Assembly: GCA_016719945.1 (NCBI GenBank)
Contig: JADJYE010000030.1
Coordinates: forward strand, 124,001 to 188,000
Direction of reading: 5' to 3'
From: Polyangiaceae bacterium
GTDB lineage: Bacteria > Myxococcota_A > Polyangia > Polyangiales > Polyangiaceae
DNA length: 64,000 bases
Position 1 is the stretch's first letter. Every line of letters begins with the position of its first letter. A model generated the notes under the pieces. That model was not told where the DNA came from and did no database searches. It was given only the letters and a program-made list of their open reading frames with translations. This document shows, one piece after another, positions 21,595-30,229 of this stretch. The translations under genes and the position numbers were made by a program.

Positions 21595-22631
21595 GAAAAT
21601 GGCAGCACGATCACCTCGCGCCCAGGGCGCAGCTCGAGCGCCTGGATCGCCTCGGAGGAGAGCGCGATCGCGTCGTCTGCGCGCGGAGGCACGGACATCT
21701 CGCTGGGGATGGCGCGGAAGAACGGGGGCACGTCGAGCTCGACCGCCACCAGGCTCCGCTGCCTCGTGTCGCTCGCCGTCAGCTCGCGCGTCTCGGTCGT
21801 GCGTCGCGTGTCTCGCACAGGGGCGATCTCGTCGGGCGCCGCAGAGAAGTGGGGGCCACCGTCGAAGGGGTCGACCCGGTGGGCATATCGGAAGCCGATG
21901 CGTCGCAGGAGCTTCTCGACGCCCTTGGTCTGGGCGCCGACCTTGCCGATGACGTCTTGAGCGTCCCTCGGCAAGAGCGACGCGTGGATCACGCCCTCGG
22001 GGAAGAGCCCCTTGATGAACTCCTTGTTCTTCTTCGAGAGCAGGTCGGCCTCGGCGTAGCTCATGTCGGTGAATTTGCGACCGAGCGCCTCCCACAGGTG
22101 GCTCGTGCCGTCGGGCTCCAGCGGCGGCAGCAGCTCGGCGACGATCTCGTCGCGGAACAGCTCGCGGTGCGCCCCGATGTAGAGGAAGCGCACGTACGAG
22201 ATCATGGTCCCCAGCCGCTCGCTGGACTTGCGGTACGCAGGGTCCATCACCAGGCCGCCGATCTCGGTTGGCCCCTGGTACGAGTAGCCGATCTTCAAGA
22301 TCGTGTGATGAAAGTGCTTGTCGATCGTGCCCGAGTACCGCTCCTCGTCGATGACGTCGAAGTAGATGTACGGGGCGCCTCGCCGGCCGAGCTGGGCGAG
22401 GATCATCGAGGTGCCGATGATCTTCTCCTCCTGCCGGTCGAACAGCACGAACACGTACTCGCGCTCGGCCTTGGCCGAGATGATGCCGGCGAAGCTCTTG
22501 TAGCTGGTGTCGACGATCTCCTCGATGCGCTCCCGATCGTTCGGGAGGTTGACCGAGTTGAGGTGGCGCGCGACCCGGTGGAGCTGCTCCTCGTCTCCCG
22601 GCAGCAGCGCGCGGATTTCGAAGCGAGCCAT
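21591..22631 (-). CDS. astA: Arginine N-succinyltransferase-family protein (AstA-like)
   Basis: 346 residues, the normal AstA length. The ATG at 22631 gives MARFEIRALLPGDEEQLHRVA, matching the family start; the frame upstream is open but not conserved. Diagnostic segments are HLNSVNLPNDRERIEEIV, REYVFVLFDRQEEKIIGTSMI, the glycine-rich EIGGLVMDPAYRKS, FRDEIVAELLPPLEPDG and SLLPRDAQDVIGKVG. AstA starts the ammonia-producing succinyl pathway of arginine breakdown. None of the other ast genes is next to it, so it could instead act on another amine substrate. The extra tail after about residue 265 is less conserved in appearance. Confidence 0.88.
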   Translation of the reverse strand: MARFEIRALLPGDEEQLHRVARHLNSVNLPNDRERIEEIVDTSYKSFAGIISAKAEREYVFVLFDRQEEKIIGTSMILAQLGRRGAPYIYFDVIDEERYSGTIDKHFHHTILKIGYSYQGPTEIGGLVMDPAYRKSSERLGTMISYVRFLYIGAHRELFRDEIVAELLPPLEPDGTSHLWEALGRKFTDMSYAEADLLSKKNKEFIKGLFPEGVIHASLLPRDAQDVIGKVGAQTKGVEKLLRRIGFRYAHRVDPFDGGPHFSAAPDEIAPVRDTRRTTETRELTASDTRQRSLVAVELDVPPFFRAIPSEMSVPPRADDAIALSSEAIQALELRPGREVIVLPFS

Positions 22632-22707
22632 CGGGGGGGACCCTAGTCCACCTCCGAGCGCGCGTCGACGCGGGCGGCTCCGGCCTCTCAGGCGCGCGAT
22701 TCGACGA

Positions 22708-22726
22708 GTCCGACCGGAGGTCGGAC
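22708..22726. promoter_or_regulatory. Perfect 8-bp inverted repeat upstream of the AstA-type gene
   Basis: GTCCGACC and GGTCGGAC are separated by GGA. It sits 77 bases before the AstA-type start codon. Size and position suit a dimeric repressor or activator site, or a 5'-UTR hairpin. No matching regulator gene is next to it. Confidence 0.45.
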
Positions 22727-23132
22727 CAACAACGATCAACGGCGATGGAACATAGGTCGGGGTGAGGCTCGGGGATTGCCCGGCCTTCACTTACGAGCGT
22801 GAGCGAGCCCCGAGCCGAGCTCGGGACACCCCCTAGAGCGCCGATCCGCAAAAGTGTGCGCGGGGGATCGACATCCGAGTGGCTTCCATGATCAACACTT
22901 GGGATGCGGTGGAAGCCCGCGATGGGTAGCTGACCGCTGCGCACCAACCCCGTCGTCAGGCTCTTGCCTGCCTGCGGGCGATGCTGGTGATGGAGCGGGC
23001 TCTTCCATGGCCCCCTCCTCGACGCGCGCTGCTGACCCTTGATCGCGTCGCCGAGCGCCACGACGAGCGTGCCCGCTTCGGCGACCTGCGGTCCGGCGGA
23101 GCTCCCACGCAGCGCCCGCGGCGAGGGCAGCT

Positions 23133-23181
23133 GGCGACAAAACCCGGGGCTCGTCCCGGACGAGCCCCCACCTGTGTCGCC
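23133..23181. repeat. Palindromic repeat element, copy 1
   Basis: An outer stem (GGCGACA with TGTCGCC) encloses an inner stem (GGGGCTCGTCC with GGACGAGCCCC). The right half, GACGAGCCCCCACCTGTGTCGC, is shared with copy 2 at two or fewer differences. The inner arms differ from copy 2 in a paired way, which suggests the fold and not the exact sequence is kept. Confidence 0.7.
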
Positions 23182-23270
23182 GGGGCGATGAGCCTCTGCA
23201 CTGGATCGTGCAGAAAACGAGGGGTCCCTCCCGCGAAACCGACACAACCCAGGGATTAGCCAGGATCCAA

Positions 23271-23317
23271 GCGACACAACCTCGGGTTCGTCTCGGACGA
23301 ACCCCCACCTGTGTCGC
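23271..23317. repeat. Palindromic repeat element, copy 2
   Basis: An outer stem (GCGACACA with TGTGTCGC) encloses an inner stem (GGGTTCGTC with GACGAACCC, loop TCG). It starts 138 bases after copy 1. A truncated left half (CCGACACAACCC) occurs near 23239. The layout resembles REP/MITE-type elements that are dispersed in genomes, but only these copies are visible here. Confidence 0.7.
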
Positions 23318-23422
23318 GAGCCGTCCCGACGCCACCGACCAGGGCGACCGACGGAGCCGCCTAAGCTCGCGAGGCGCCACGCCCTGGCGCGAATTAGGCT
23401 GGCCGCTTAGCGGTTTGTGTCT

Positions 23423-24637
23423 CTAGTTTGGGCAGCAAGCGCTGGACCAGCCCACGCCGATGTCGCGCTTCTTGCACCCGGCCGCGCTGATCAGCGGCTC
23501 CCGAGCGCCCCAGTTGCCCCCGACCCATTGGTACGCGACCGGCAGCCCGGGGTAGTGCTTCTGACAGTCCGCGTCGAAGCCTGCCGCGCGCACGCGCTTG
23601 GGCGGAGCGTCGTCGAGCGCGGGTTTGGCCGACCCGGGCGCGCCGCTGAACGCGCCGGGGGGCAGGGGGCCGGAGCCGAGGGGCCGCGCGGCGGACGCGA
23701 TCGGAGGCGGGGCGGGATCGGTGGGCAAGGCGCAACGGCCGCCCGAGGCCACGGAGCCCGCGGGGCAGCTGAGCAGGGGGTAGTCCTTCGCGCAGCGGAT
23801 GCCCACGCTCGCGCTCTGTTCGTGCACCGCGTACCGGTTACGCAAGTCGTTGCGCATCCACTTCGCGAAGCGCCGGCTCCAGCTGCCCCCTCGGTACACC
23901 TTGAGCTGCCCATCGGCTGGCTCGTGCGGGTAGAGCGCGAACCAGGAGCTGGTCCACTCCCAGACGTTGCCGGTCATGTCGAACAGGCCAAAGCCGCCGG
24001 CGGGATAGGACGCGACCGGGCAGCTGCCGCCCTGGTGCATGTAGCAGGAGCGCGTGGTGTCGGGCTCCTCGTTGCCCCAGGCGTACATCCGCTGCTGGGC
24101 CCCGGCGCGCGCGGCGTACTCCCACTCGCGCTCGCTCGGCAGCCGCTTGCCGACGTGCTTGCAGAACGCCTCCGCGTCACGCCAGTCGACGCAGTTCGCG
24201 GGGTGGGCGCCGCGGTCGGGGAAGCGGACGTTGCAGAAGGGGTTGTCCTCCTTCGGCGGCTGGCAGGCCCCCGCCTTCACGCACCCCGCGTAGGCGTCCA
24301 TCGTGACCTCCGTCTTGTCCAGGTAGAAGCGCGCGACCGCGACGTCGTGCGCGGGCGAGTTCTCCAGCCCTGAGCCGCCCATCTTGAACACACCCTCGGG
24401 GATCTCGACCATGCCCTCGGGGGGGCCGCTCGCCGCGGGGGCCGCCTCGGCCGCCGGGGCGCCGCTCGCCACCGCGGGCACGGCGGCGCCGGTCGTCCCT
24501 GCGGCCAGGCTGGCCTCGGCGGGTGGGGAGCTCGCCTCGGCGGCGGGCGGAGTGGCCCGCTCGCCTGCGTCACAAGCGGCGAGCCCGGCCAGGAGGGCGG
24601 TGACGGCGAGCGGTCGTAGGTCCAATCCGCCGGACAT
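23423..24637 (-). CDS. Lipoprotein with formylglycine-generating-enzyme-like fold, catalytic cysteines missing
   Basis: 404 residues. A lipobox (LLAGLAAC) near residue 22 is followed by an Ala/Pro-rich linker and an FGE-sulfatase domain (about 75-290): MVEIPEGVFKMGG, NCVDWRDAEAFCKHVGKRLPSE, REWEYAARAG, FDMTGNVWEWTSS, YRGGSW and SVGIRCA. True formylglycine-generating enzymes have two catalytic cysteines between GGS and the final GFRCA; here that stretch (about WSRRFAKWMRNDLRNRYAV) has none. It is therefore more likely a binding or structural relative of the fold. The C-terminal part, after a Pro/Ala linker, is cysteine-containing (DCQKHYPGLP, CKKRDIGVG, SACCPN). It is transcribed divergently from aroE. 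Confidence 0.82.
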   Translation of the reverse strand: MSGGLDLRPLAVTALLAGLAACDAGERATPPAAEASSPPAEASLAAGTTGAAVPAVASGAPAAEAAPAASGPPEGMVEIPEGVFKMGGSGLENSPAHDVAVARFYLDKTEVTMDAYAGCVKAGACQPPKEDNPFCNVRFPDRGAHPANCVDWRDAEAFCKHVGKRLPSEREWEYAARAGAQQRMYAWGNEEPDTTRSCYMHQGGSCPVASYPAGGFGLFDMTGNVWEWTSSWFALYPHEPADGQLKVYRGGSWSRRFAKWMRNDLRNRYAVHEQSASVGIRCAKDYPLLSCPAGSVASGGRCALPTDPAPPPIASAARPLGSGPLPPGAFSGAPGSAKPALDDAPPKRVRAAGFDADCQKHYPGLPVAYQWVGGNWGAREPLISAAGCKKRDIGVGWSSACCPN

Positions 24638-24679
24638 TGTTTTCGTGGTCGGCCAACAGTGCAAAGAACGAGGCCGACG

Positions 24680-25501
24680 ATGCCCCTCACCCTGTGCGGC
24701 TCCCTGTCCCTTCACCCGGTCTCTCTCGGAGCGGCGATGCACACCGCCGGCTACCGTGCGCTCGGCTTGCCGTGGGTCTACATGCCGTTTTCGATGACGA
24801 GCGAGCGCCTCGCCGGCGCTCTCACGGGGATGCGAGCCCTCGGCATCCGCGGTCTCGGCGTGTCGATGCCGTTCAAGCTCGAGGTGATCCCGCTGCTCGA
24901 TCGGCAGAGCGACCTCGTCCGCCAGATCGGCGCGTGCAACACGATCGTCAACGACGACGGGGTGCTGCACGGACACAACACCGACGCGGATGGGGCAGCG
25001 CGCGCCCTCGAGGAGGTCGTGGGGGCCCTCACGGGAGCGCGCTGCCTGGTGCTCGGCGCGGGCGGGGCGGCGCGCGCCGTCGTGTTCGGGCTCGCGGCGC
25101 GAGGGGCGCGCGTGAGCGTCGCCAATCGCAGCGCGAGCAAGGCGGTTTCGCTCGCGCAGGCCGCGGGCGCGACCGCCGTGGACTTCGAGTCCGCCACGAC
25201 GTCTCCCGGGCCGTTCGACGTGGTGGTCAACGCGACGAGCGGGGGGATGGATCAGGGCGAGCACAGCGCGCGCCTGCCGCTCGACCCGGGGGCGATCCCT
25301 CCCGGGGCCGTGGTCATGGACATCGTCTACAAGCCGATCGAGACGGCCCTCCTCGCTGCGGCGCGGGCTCGAGGTGCGCGGGTGATCCACGGGGGGCGGA
25401 TGCTGCTACACCAGGCGGCGCGCCAGCTCGAGCTCTACACGGGGGTCGACGCTCCTCTGTCGGCCATGGACGACGCGCTCACCGCCGCGATGCTGCCGTG
25501 A
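24680..25501 (+). CDS. aroE: Shikimate dehydrogenase
   Basis: 273 residues, normal length. It reduces 3-dehydroshikimate to shikimate with NADPH in aromatic amino acid synthesis. The catalytic lysine lies in SMPFKLEVIPLLD, the substrate Asn/Asp pair in GACNTIVNDDG and GHNTDADG, the nucleotide-binding glycines in LVLGAGGAARAVVFGL and the NADPH adenosine site near NRSASK. The ATG at 24680 has GAGG about eight bases upstream. The usual SxS at the N-terminal substrate site appears as GSLSLHPVSLGAAMH. Confidence 0.95.
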   Translation: MPLTLCGSLSLHPVSLGAAMHTAGYRALGLPWVYMPFSMTSERLAGALTGMRALGIRGLGVSMPFKLEVIPLLDRQSDLVRQIGACNTIVNDDGVLHGHNTDADGAARALEEVVGALTGARCLVLGAGGAARAVVFGLAARGARVSVANRSASKAVSLAQAAGATAVDFESATTSPGPFDVVVNATSGGMDQGEHSARLPLDPGAIPPGAVVMDIVYKPIETALLAAARARGARVIHGGRMLLHQAARQLELYTGVDAPLSAMDDALTAAMLP

Positions 25502-25530
25502 TCCCCGCGGATGGACTACGCTCGGTCATC

Positions 25531-26007
25531 ATGCTGCGCCGAGCGCTCTTCGTGACCTTGATGCTGACGGGGCTCGCCGCCTGCGCCTCGAGCCCCCCTC
25601 AGACCCCGACCGCCGAGCCGACGGTCGACAGCCCGCCAGACAAGACCGCCGCCCCGGAGCCTACCGACACGGCGCCTACGCCGAGCGCCGCGCCGACGGC
25701 GACCTCGACGGGCAGCGACGATGCCCGCGAGATGTCCGCCACCGAGTGCAAGGTGCTCGCGCAGAAATACGGCGACGTCACCCGGGCCGACGAGGCCGCG
25801 AAGCTGAGCCCCAAGCTGACCGACGCGCAGCGCAAGACGGCCATCGGCGCCATCGACGAGTACGCGAACAAGATCGCCGAGAAGTGGGAGGGCGGCTGCG
25901 TCCGCGATCTGACCGGCAAGATGGCGAGCGAGAAGGCCCTGAAATGCGCGATGGCGTCGAAGTCGGTGGCGGCCTTCGACACCTGCATCAACGGGCCGGG
26001 GCAGTAG
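25531..26007 (+). CDS. Small lipoprotein with two-cysteine C-terminal domain
   Basis: 158 residues. Signal and lipobox LMLTGLAAC are followed by a Pro/Thr-rich spacer (to about residue 60) and a helical domain with three cysteines (TECKVLAQKYGD, GGCVRDLTGK, ALKCAMASKSVAAFDTC). The last part, K-C-(A)-x-x-x-S-V-x-x-F-D-x-C, is a pattern seen in many small myxobacterial periplasmic proteins of unknown role. It begins 30 bases after aroE. Confidence 0.7.
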   Translation: MLRRALFVTLMLTGLAACASSPPQTPTAEPTVDSPPDKTAAPEPTDTAPTPSAAPTATSTGSDDAREMSATECKVLAQKYGDVTRADEAAKLSPKLTDAQRKTAIGAIDEYANKIAEKWEGGCVRDLTGKMASEKALKCAMASKSVAAFDTCINGPGQ

Positions 26008-26069
26008 CGCCCGCGCCGGCCGCGCGACGGGCGTTGCCCGCCTCGAGGCCTCCCCATACGATCGCGCCC

Positions 26070-26339
26070 ATGTCCCAGCCGGCTGAGCGCGCAGGTGAGG
26101 CCGAGGCAGGCGCCGAGCTCGACGCCGTCGAGGAGTCGCTGGTCGAGGCCGCGATCGCAGAGGCCCTCGCGCCGTATCGCGCGACCCTGGCGCCGCAAGA
26201 CCTCGCGTGGATGCGCGAGCGCTTGCTCGAGGGGGTCCGTGAAGATGCTTCGCTGCACGCCATCGTGCGTGCGGCCGCCCCACGCGACGTCGACCAGAGC
26301 GGCGAGGTCGTTCGCGCCGGCAAGCCCCGCGACCGCTGA
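26070..26339 (+). CDS. Small acidic/helical unknown protein upstream of a sigma factor
   Basis: 89 residues from the ATG at 26070. It is mostly helix-forming (EESLVEAAIAEALAPYRATLAPQDLAWMRERLLEGVREDASLHAIV) and ends just 11 bases before the sigma-factor start, so they are probably co-transcribed. No motif is recognised. It could be an anti-sigma or accessory protein because of its position; this is inference. Confidence 0.55.
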   Translation: MSQPAERAGEAEAGAELDAVEESLVEAAIAEALAPYRATLAPQDLAWMRERLLEGVREDASLHAIVRAAAPRDVDQSGEVVRAGKPRDR

Positions 26340-26350
26340 CGAGGCCCCCC

Positions 26351-27121
26351 GTGCCGAGCGCACCCAACGACGACCTGCTTGCCGATCCGCCGACCGAGGT
26401 CGATTCGCCCGAGCGCGAGCCGGTCTTCGCCAGCGATCCGTCACCGCCGCCGCGGACGGAGGAGGAGATCCGCGCGCTGGTGCAAGAGGGGCTGCCGTTC
26501 GTCGGGCCGACCTCGCGGTTCGTCGCCCGCCAGCTCGGTCGCCTCGCGGACGCCGCTGAGCTCGAGAGCGTCGGGCGCGCGACGCTCGTGGAAGCCGCGC
26601 GGACCTTCGACGCATCGCGCTCCTCGTTCTCGACCTACGCGCGCAAGCGGCTCCGGTGGTCGATGCTCGACAGCGTGAGGCGCGAGACCTACGGGCGCAC
26701 CGCGCACGCTCGCGCCCTCGCCCTGCGCGCGGCGGAGCGCGTCGGCGACGCGCTCGCCGTCGATCCGCCGGACCCTCACCAGCCCGAGGCGGCTCACGCG
26801 CGCCGCCTCGGCGCGGTCCTCTCCGCCCAGGCCGCGGCGATGGCCGTGGGTATCTCCGCTCCGCGCCCTGGGCCCAGCGCCGCGGCGCCCTCCGCGGAGG
26901 ACGCCGAGATCGCCTTCGCGCGCGCGCGGGCCCGGGCCGCCCTCGAGCGCGCGGTCGCGGGGCTGCCCGAGCGCCAGCGGGAGCTGATCGAGCGGCACTA
27001 CTGGGGCGAGGAGCGCTTCGACCACATCGCCGAGAGCCTGGGCATCTCCAAGAGCTGGGCGAGCCGCCTCCACGCGATGGCCATGGAGGCCCTAGCCAAG
27101 GCCCTGCGCGATCACCGATAG
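26351..27121 (+). CDS. Sigma-70 family RNA polymerase sigma factor
   Basis: 256 residues from a GTG. A region 2-like segment (ELESVGRATLVEAARTFDAS, then FSTYARKRLRWSMLDSVRRE) and region 4 (LPERQRELIERHYWGEERFD, HIAESLGISKSWASRLHAM) are clear, separated by a long Ala/Pro-rich linker in place of an ordered region 3. It resembles the FliA/SigF-type alternative sigma group more than ECF factors. Target promoters are unknown. It ends 10 bases before the SDR gene. Confidence 0.88.
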   Translation: MPSAPNDDLLADPPTEVDSPEREPVFASDPSPPPRTEEEIRALVQEGLPFVGPTSRFVARQLGRLADAAELESVGRATLVEAARTFDASRSSFSTYARKRLRWSMLDSVRRETYGRTAHARALALRAAERVGDALAVDPPDPHQPEAAHARRLGAVLSAQAAAMAVGISAPRPGPSAAAPSAEDAEIAFARARARAALERAVAGLPERQRELIERHYWGEERFDHIAESLGISKSWASRLHAMAMEALAKALRDHR

Positions 27122-27131
27122 TGCGCGCACC

Positions 27132-27896
27132 ATGAAGCTGAACGACGCCAAGATCATCGTCACGGGCGCGGCCCAGGGGCTCGGTTTTCACTTCGCCAAG
27201 CGGCTCGCCGAGGAGGGCGCGAGCGTCGCTGCCGGCGACGTCAACGAGGAGGGCCTGGCGCGCCTCCAGACCGAGTGCGCGGGCGCGAAGGGCAGGGTGT
27301 TCACGCGCCGCCTCGACGTCGCGAGCGAGGCTGACACCGGCGCGTTCGTGGACTTCGCCTTCGAGCAGATGGGCGGCCTCAATGGGCTCGTCAACAACGC
27401 TGGGATCTTGCGCGACGGCCTGCTGGTGAAGGTCGACCGCGAGACCGGCAAGGTCTCGAAGCTCTCGCGCGAGCAGTGGCAGCAGGTGATCGACGTCAAC
27501 CTGACCGGCGCGACCTGGATGGTGCGCGACACAGCCGCGAAGATGGCCGAAAACGGCCAGAAGGGCGCGATCGTGAACATGAGCTCGATCGCCCGGCACG
27601 GAAACCGCGGCCAGTCCAACTACGCCGCAGCGAAAGCCGCGCTCGCCACCAACACCAAGACCTGGTCCCTCGAGTTCGCCAAGCTCGGGATTCGTGTCGG
27701 CGCCGTCGCGCCCGGGATGGTCGAGACCCCGATGACCCAGGGCATGAACCAGAAGGCGAGGGACAACCTCGTCGCGGCCATCCCTGTCGGGCGCATCGGC
27801 GCCCCCGAAGACATCTGGCTCGCGGTCCGGTTCGTGCTCGAGTGTGAGTACTTCAACGGCCGCACCATCGACGTCGACGGCGGCCTGGCGATGTGA
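27132..27896 (+). CDS. Short-chain dehydrogenase/reductase (FabG-like)
   Basis: 254 residues. It has the cofactor motif TGAAQGLGFHFAKRLAEEG, NNAG in GLVNNAGIL, catalytic Ser (NMSSIARHGNRGQ), Tyr and Lys in NYAAAKAAL, and the FabG-like end FNGRTIDVDGGLAM. This is an NAD(P)-dependent oxidoreductase; substrate cannot be told from sequence. It has a short charged insert (KVDRETGKVSKL) after the NNAG region, as seen in some fatty-acid beta-oxidation-type SDRs. Confidence 0.92.
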   Translation: MKLNDAKIIVTGAAQGLGFHFAKRLAEEGASVAAGDVNEEGLARLQTECAGAKGRVFTRRLDVASEADTGAFVDFAFEQMGGLNGLVNNAGILRDGLLVKVDRETGKVSKLSREQWQQVIDVNLTGATWMVRDTAAKMAENGQKGAIVNMSSIARHGNRGQSNYAAAKAALATNTKTWSLEFAKLGIRVGAVAPGMVETPMTQGMNQKARDNLVAAIPVGRIGAPEDIWLAVRFVLECEYFNGRTIDVDGGLAM

Positions 27897-27939
27897 CGGA
27901 AGGAGCCCTCCGGGGCGCGAACGTGGCGCTTGATCGTCT

Positions 27940-27966
27940 CGAAGTTGAAAGCTACATTCAACTTCG
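27940..27966. promoter_or_regulatory. Perfect 10-bp inverted repeat before bfd
   Basis: Arms CGAAGTTGAA and TTCAACTTCG are separated by seven bases (AGCTACA), and the right arm ends one base before the bfd ATG. The arms are AT-richer than the surroundings. Its place at an iron-storage gene pair makes an iron-responsive operator or a hairpin over the ribosome site the best guesses. It does not match the classic 19-base Fur box. Confidence 0.6.
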
Positions 27967-27967
27967 C

Positions 27968-28204
27968 ATGTACGTCTGCTGCTGCATGGGCGTAACGGAC
28001 AAGACGATCCGGCTTGCCATCGAGGGGGGGGCGGCGTCCGTCGAAGAGGTGGTCGAGTGCACGCGCGCGGGCTCGAAATGTGGGTCTTGTCGCGCCGAGA
28101 TCGCGCAGATGATCGCGGAGGAGCAGCGCCCGAGAGCGGAGCGCGTCCCCGCGCGTCGACTGCCGCTGGCGGCCGAGCCCCGCGAGGACGATCGCGCCGC
28201 CTGA
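27968..28204 (+). CDS. bfd: Bacterioferritin-associated ferredoxin
   Basis: 78 residues from ATG 27968 (the frame is open further up but this start gives the family N-terminus). It is a [2Fe-2S] protein of the BFD type: MYVCCCMGVTDKTIR with cluster ligands C4 and C6, and SKCGSC with C38 and C41. It reduces the ferric core of bacterioferritin so stored iron can be released. An Arg/Pro-rich tail of about 25 residues extends past the usual end. The bacterioferritin gene follows 66 bases downstream. Confidence 0.9.
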   Translation: MYVCCCMGVTDKTIRLAIEGGAASVEEVVECTRAGSKCGSCRAEIAQMIAEEQRPRAERVPARRLPLAAEPREDDRAA

Positions 28205-28270
28205 CGCCGACGACCGGGGCCCTCGAGCGCGAGCTTGACCGGGGTGCCCGCCTGACCGACCCTGCGCGCC

Positions 28271-28744
28271 ATGAAAGGCCACAAAGAGGTCATCGACGTC
28301 CTGAACGAGGTCCTCGCCGGGGAGCTCGTCGCCATCAACCAGTACTTCCTGCACGCAAAGATGTGCGAAAACTGGGGCTTCTTGGGCCTGTCCAAGGCGA
28401 TCCGAGCGGAGTCGATCGATGAGATGAGGCACGCCGACTCCCTCGTCGCGCGGATCCTCTTCCTCGAGGGGCTGCCCAACCTCCAGCGCCTCGACAAGCT
28501 CCACATCGGGGAGAACGTGCCCGAGCTGCTGAAGAGCGACCTCGCCCTCGAGCACACCGCGCTGAAGCGCCTGCGCGACGGGATCACGATTTGCCGCAAC
28601 AACAACGACCGAACGAGCGAGCAGCTGCTCGCGGACATCCTCGCCGCCGAGGAGAAGCACGTCGATTGGATCGAGACCCAGCTGGGCCTGATCGAGACCA
28701 TCGGCGAGAAGCACTACCTGTCGCAACAGCTCGCGGGGGCGTGA
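28271..28744 (+). CDS. bfr: Bacterioferritin
   Basis: 157 residues, normal length. All di-iron ferroxidase ligands are present: E18, E51, H54, E94, E127 and H130. The heme-binding M52 is also present (SIDEMRHAD), so it should be a heme-bearing bacterioferritin of the 24-subunit type. The segment RILFLEGLPNLQ is the family signature. It stores iron in the cytoplasm and pairs with the Bfd just upstream. Confidence 0.97.
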   Translation: MKGHKEVIDVLNEVLAGELVAINQYFLHAKMCENWGFLGLSKAIRAESIDEMRHADSLVARILFLEGLPNLQRLDKLHIGENVPELLKSDLALEHTALKRLRDGITICRNNNDRTSEQLLADILAAEEKHVDWIETQLGLIETIGEKHYLSQQLAGA

Positions 28745-28777
28745 GCCCGACCGGCTGCGCAACGAGCGTGGTCCGTA

Positions 28778-28791
28778 GGGGCAGCTTTTGC
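28778..28791 (+). promoter_or_regulatory. Possible sigma-54 promoter core
   Basis: GG at 28778-28779 and GC at 28790-28791 are ten bases apart (GG-N10-GC) with TTTTGC at the -12 side. It is about 80 bases before an NtrC-type activator gene. Similarity outside the GG and GC core is only moderate. Confidence 0.35.
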
Positions 28792-28869
28792 CGCCCGCGA
28801 GGCTGGGCTATGAGTGACAGTCGAAGGGGCGGAGTCGAAGCGGCGCGCGCGCTCAGACCGAGATAAGTG

Positions 28870-30225
<1,356 letters not shown>

Positions 30226-30229
<4 letters not shown>

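Larger units (their letters stand above)
22632..23422. other. Non-coding region of about 790 bases with inverted repeats
   Basis: No open frame here looks like a protein; the long ones have shadow-type composition (Arg, Pro, Ala runs). It lies between two minus-strand genes. It holds a perfect inverted repeat (22708-22726), a smaller one around 22820 (CCCGAG and CTCGGG), two related palindromic elements (23133-23181 and 23271-23317) and a partial third copy near 23238. It should carry the AstA promoter at its left end and the 3' end of the FGE-fold gene at its right end. A small RNA is possible but not shown. Confidence 0.6.

Noticed and set aside
23133..23317. CRISPR array
   Set aside because: Only two copies plus a fragment, each palindromic and 138 bases apart, and no cas genes.
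23423..24637. Active formylglycine-generating enzyme / sulfatase activator
   Set aside because: Catalytic cysteines are missing in the expected segment and no sulfatase gene is nearby.
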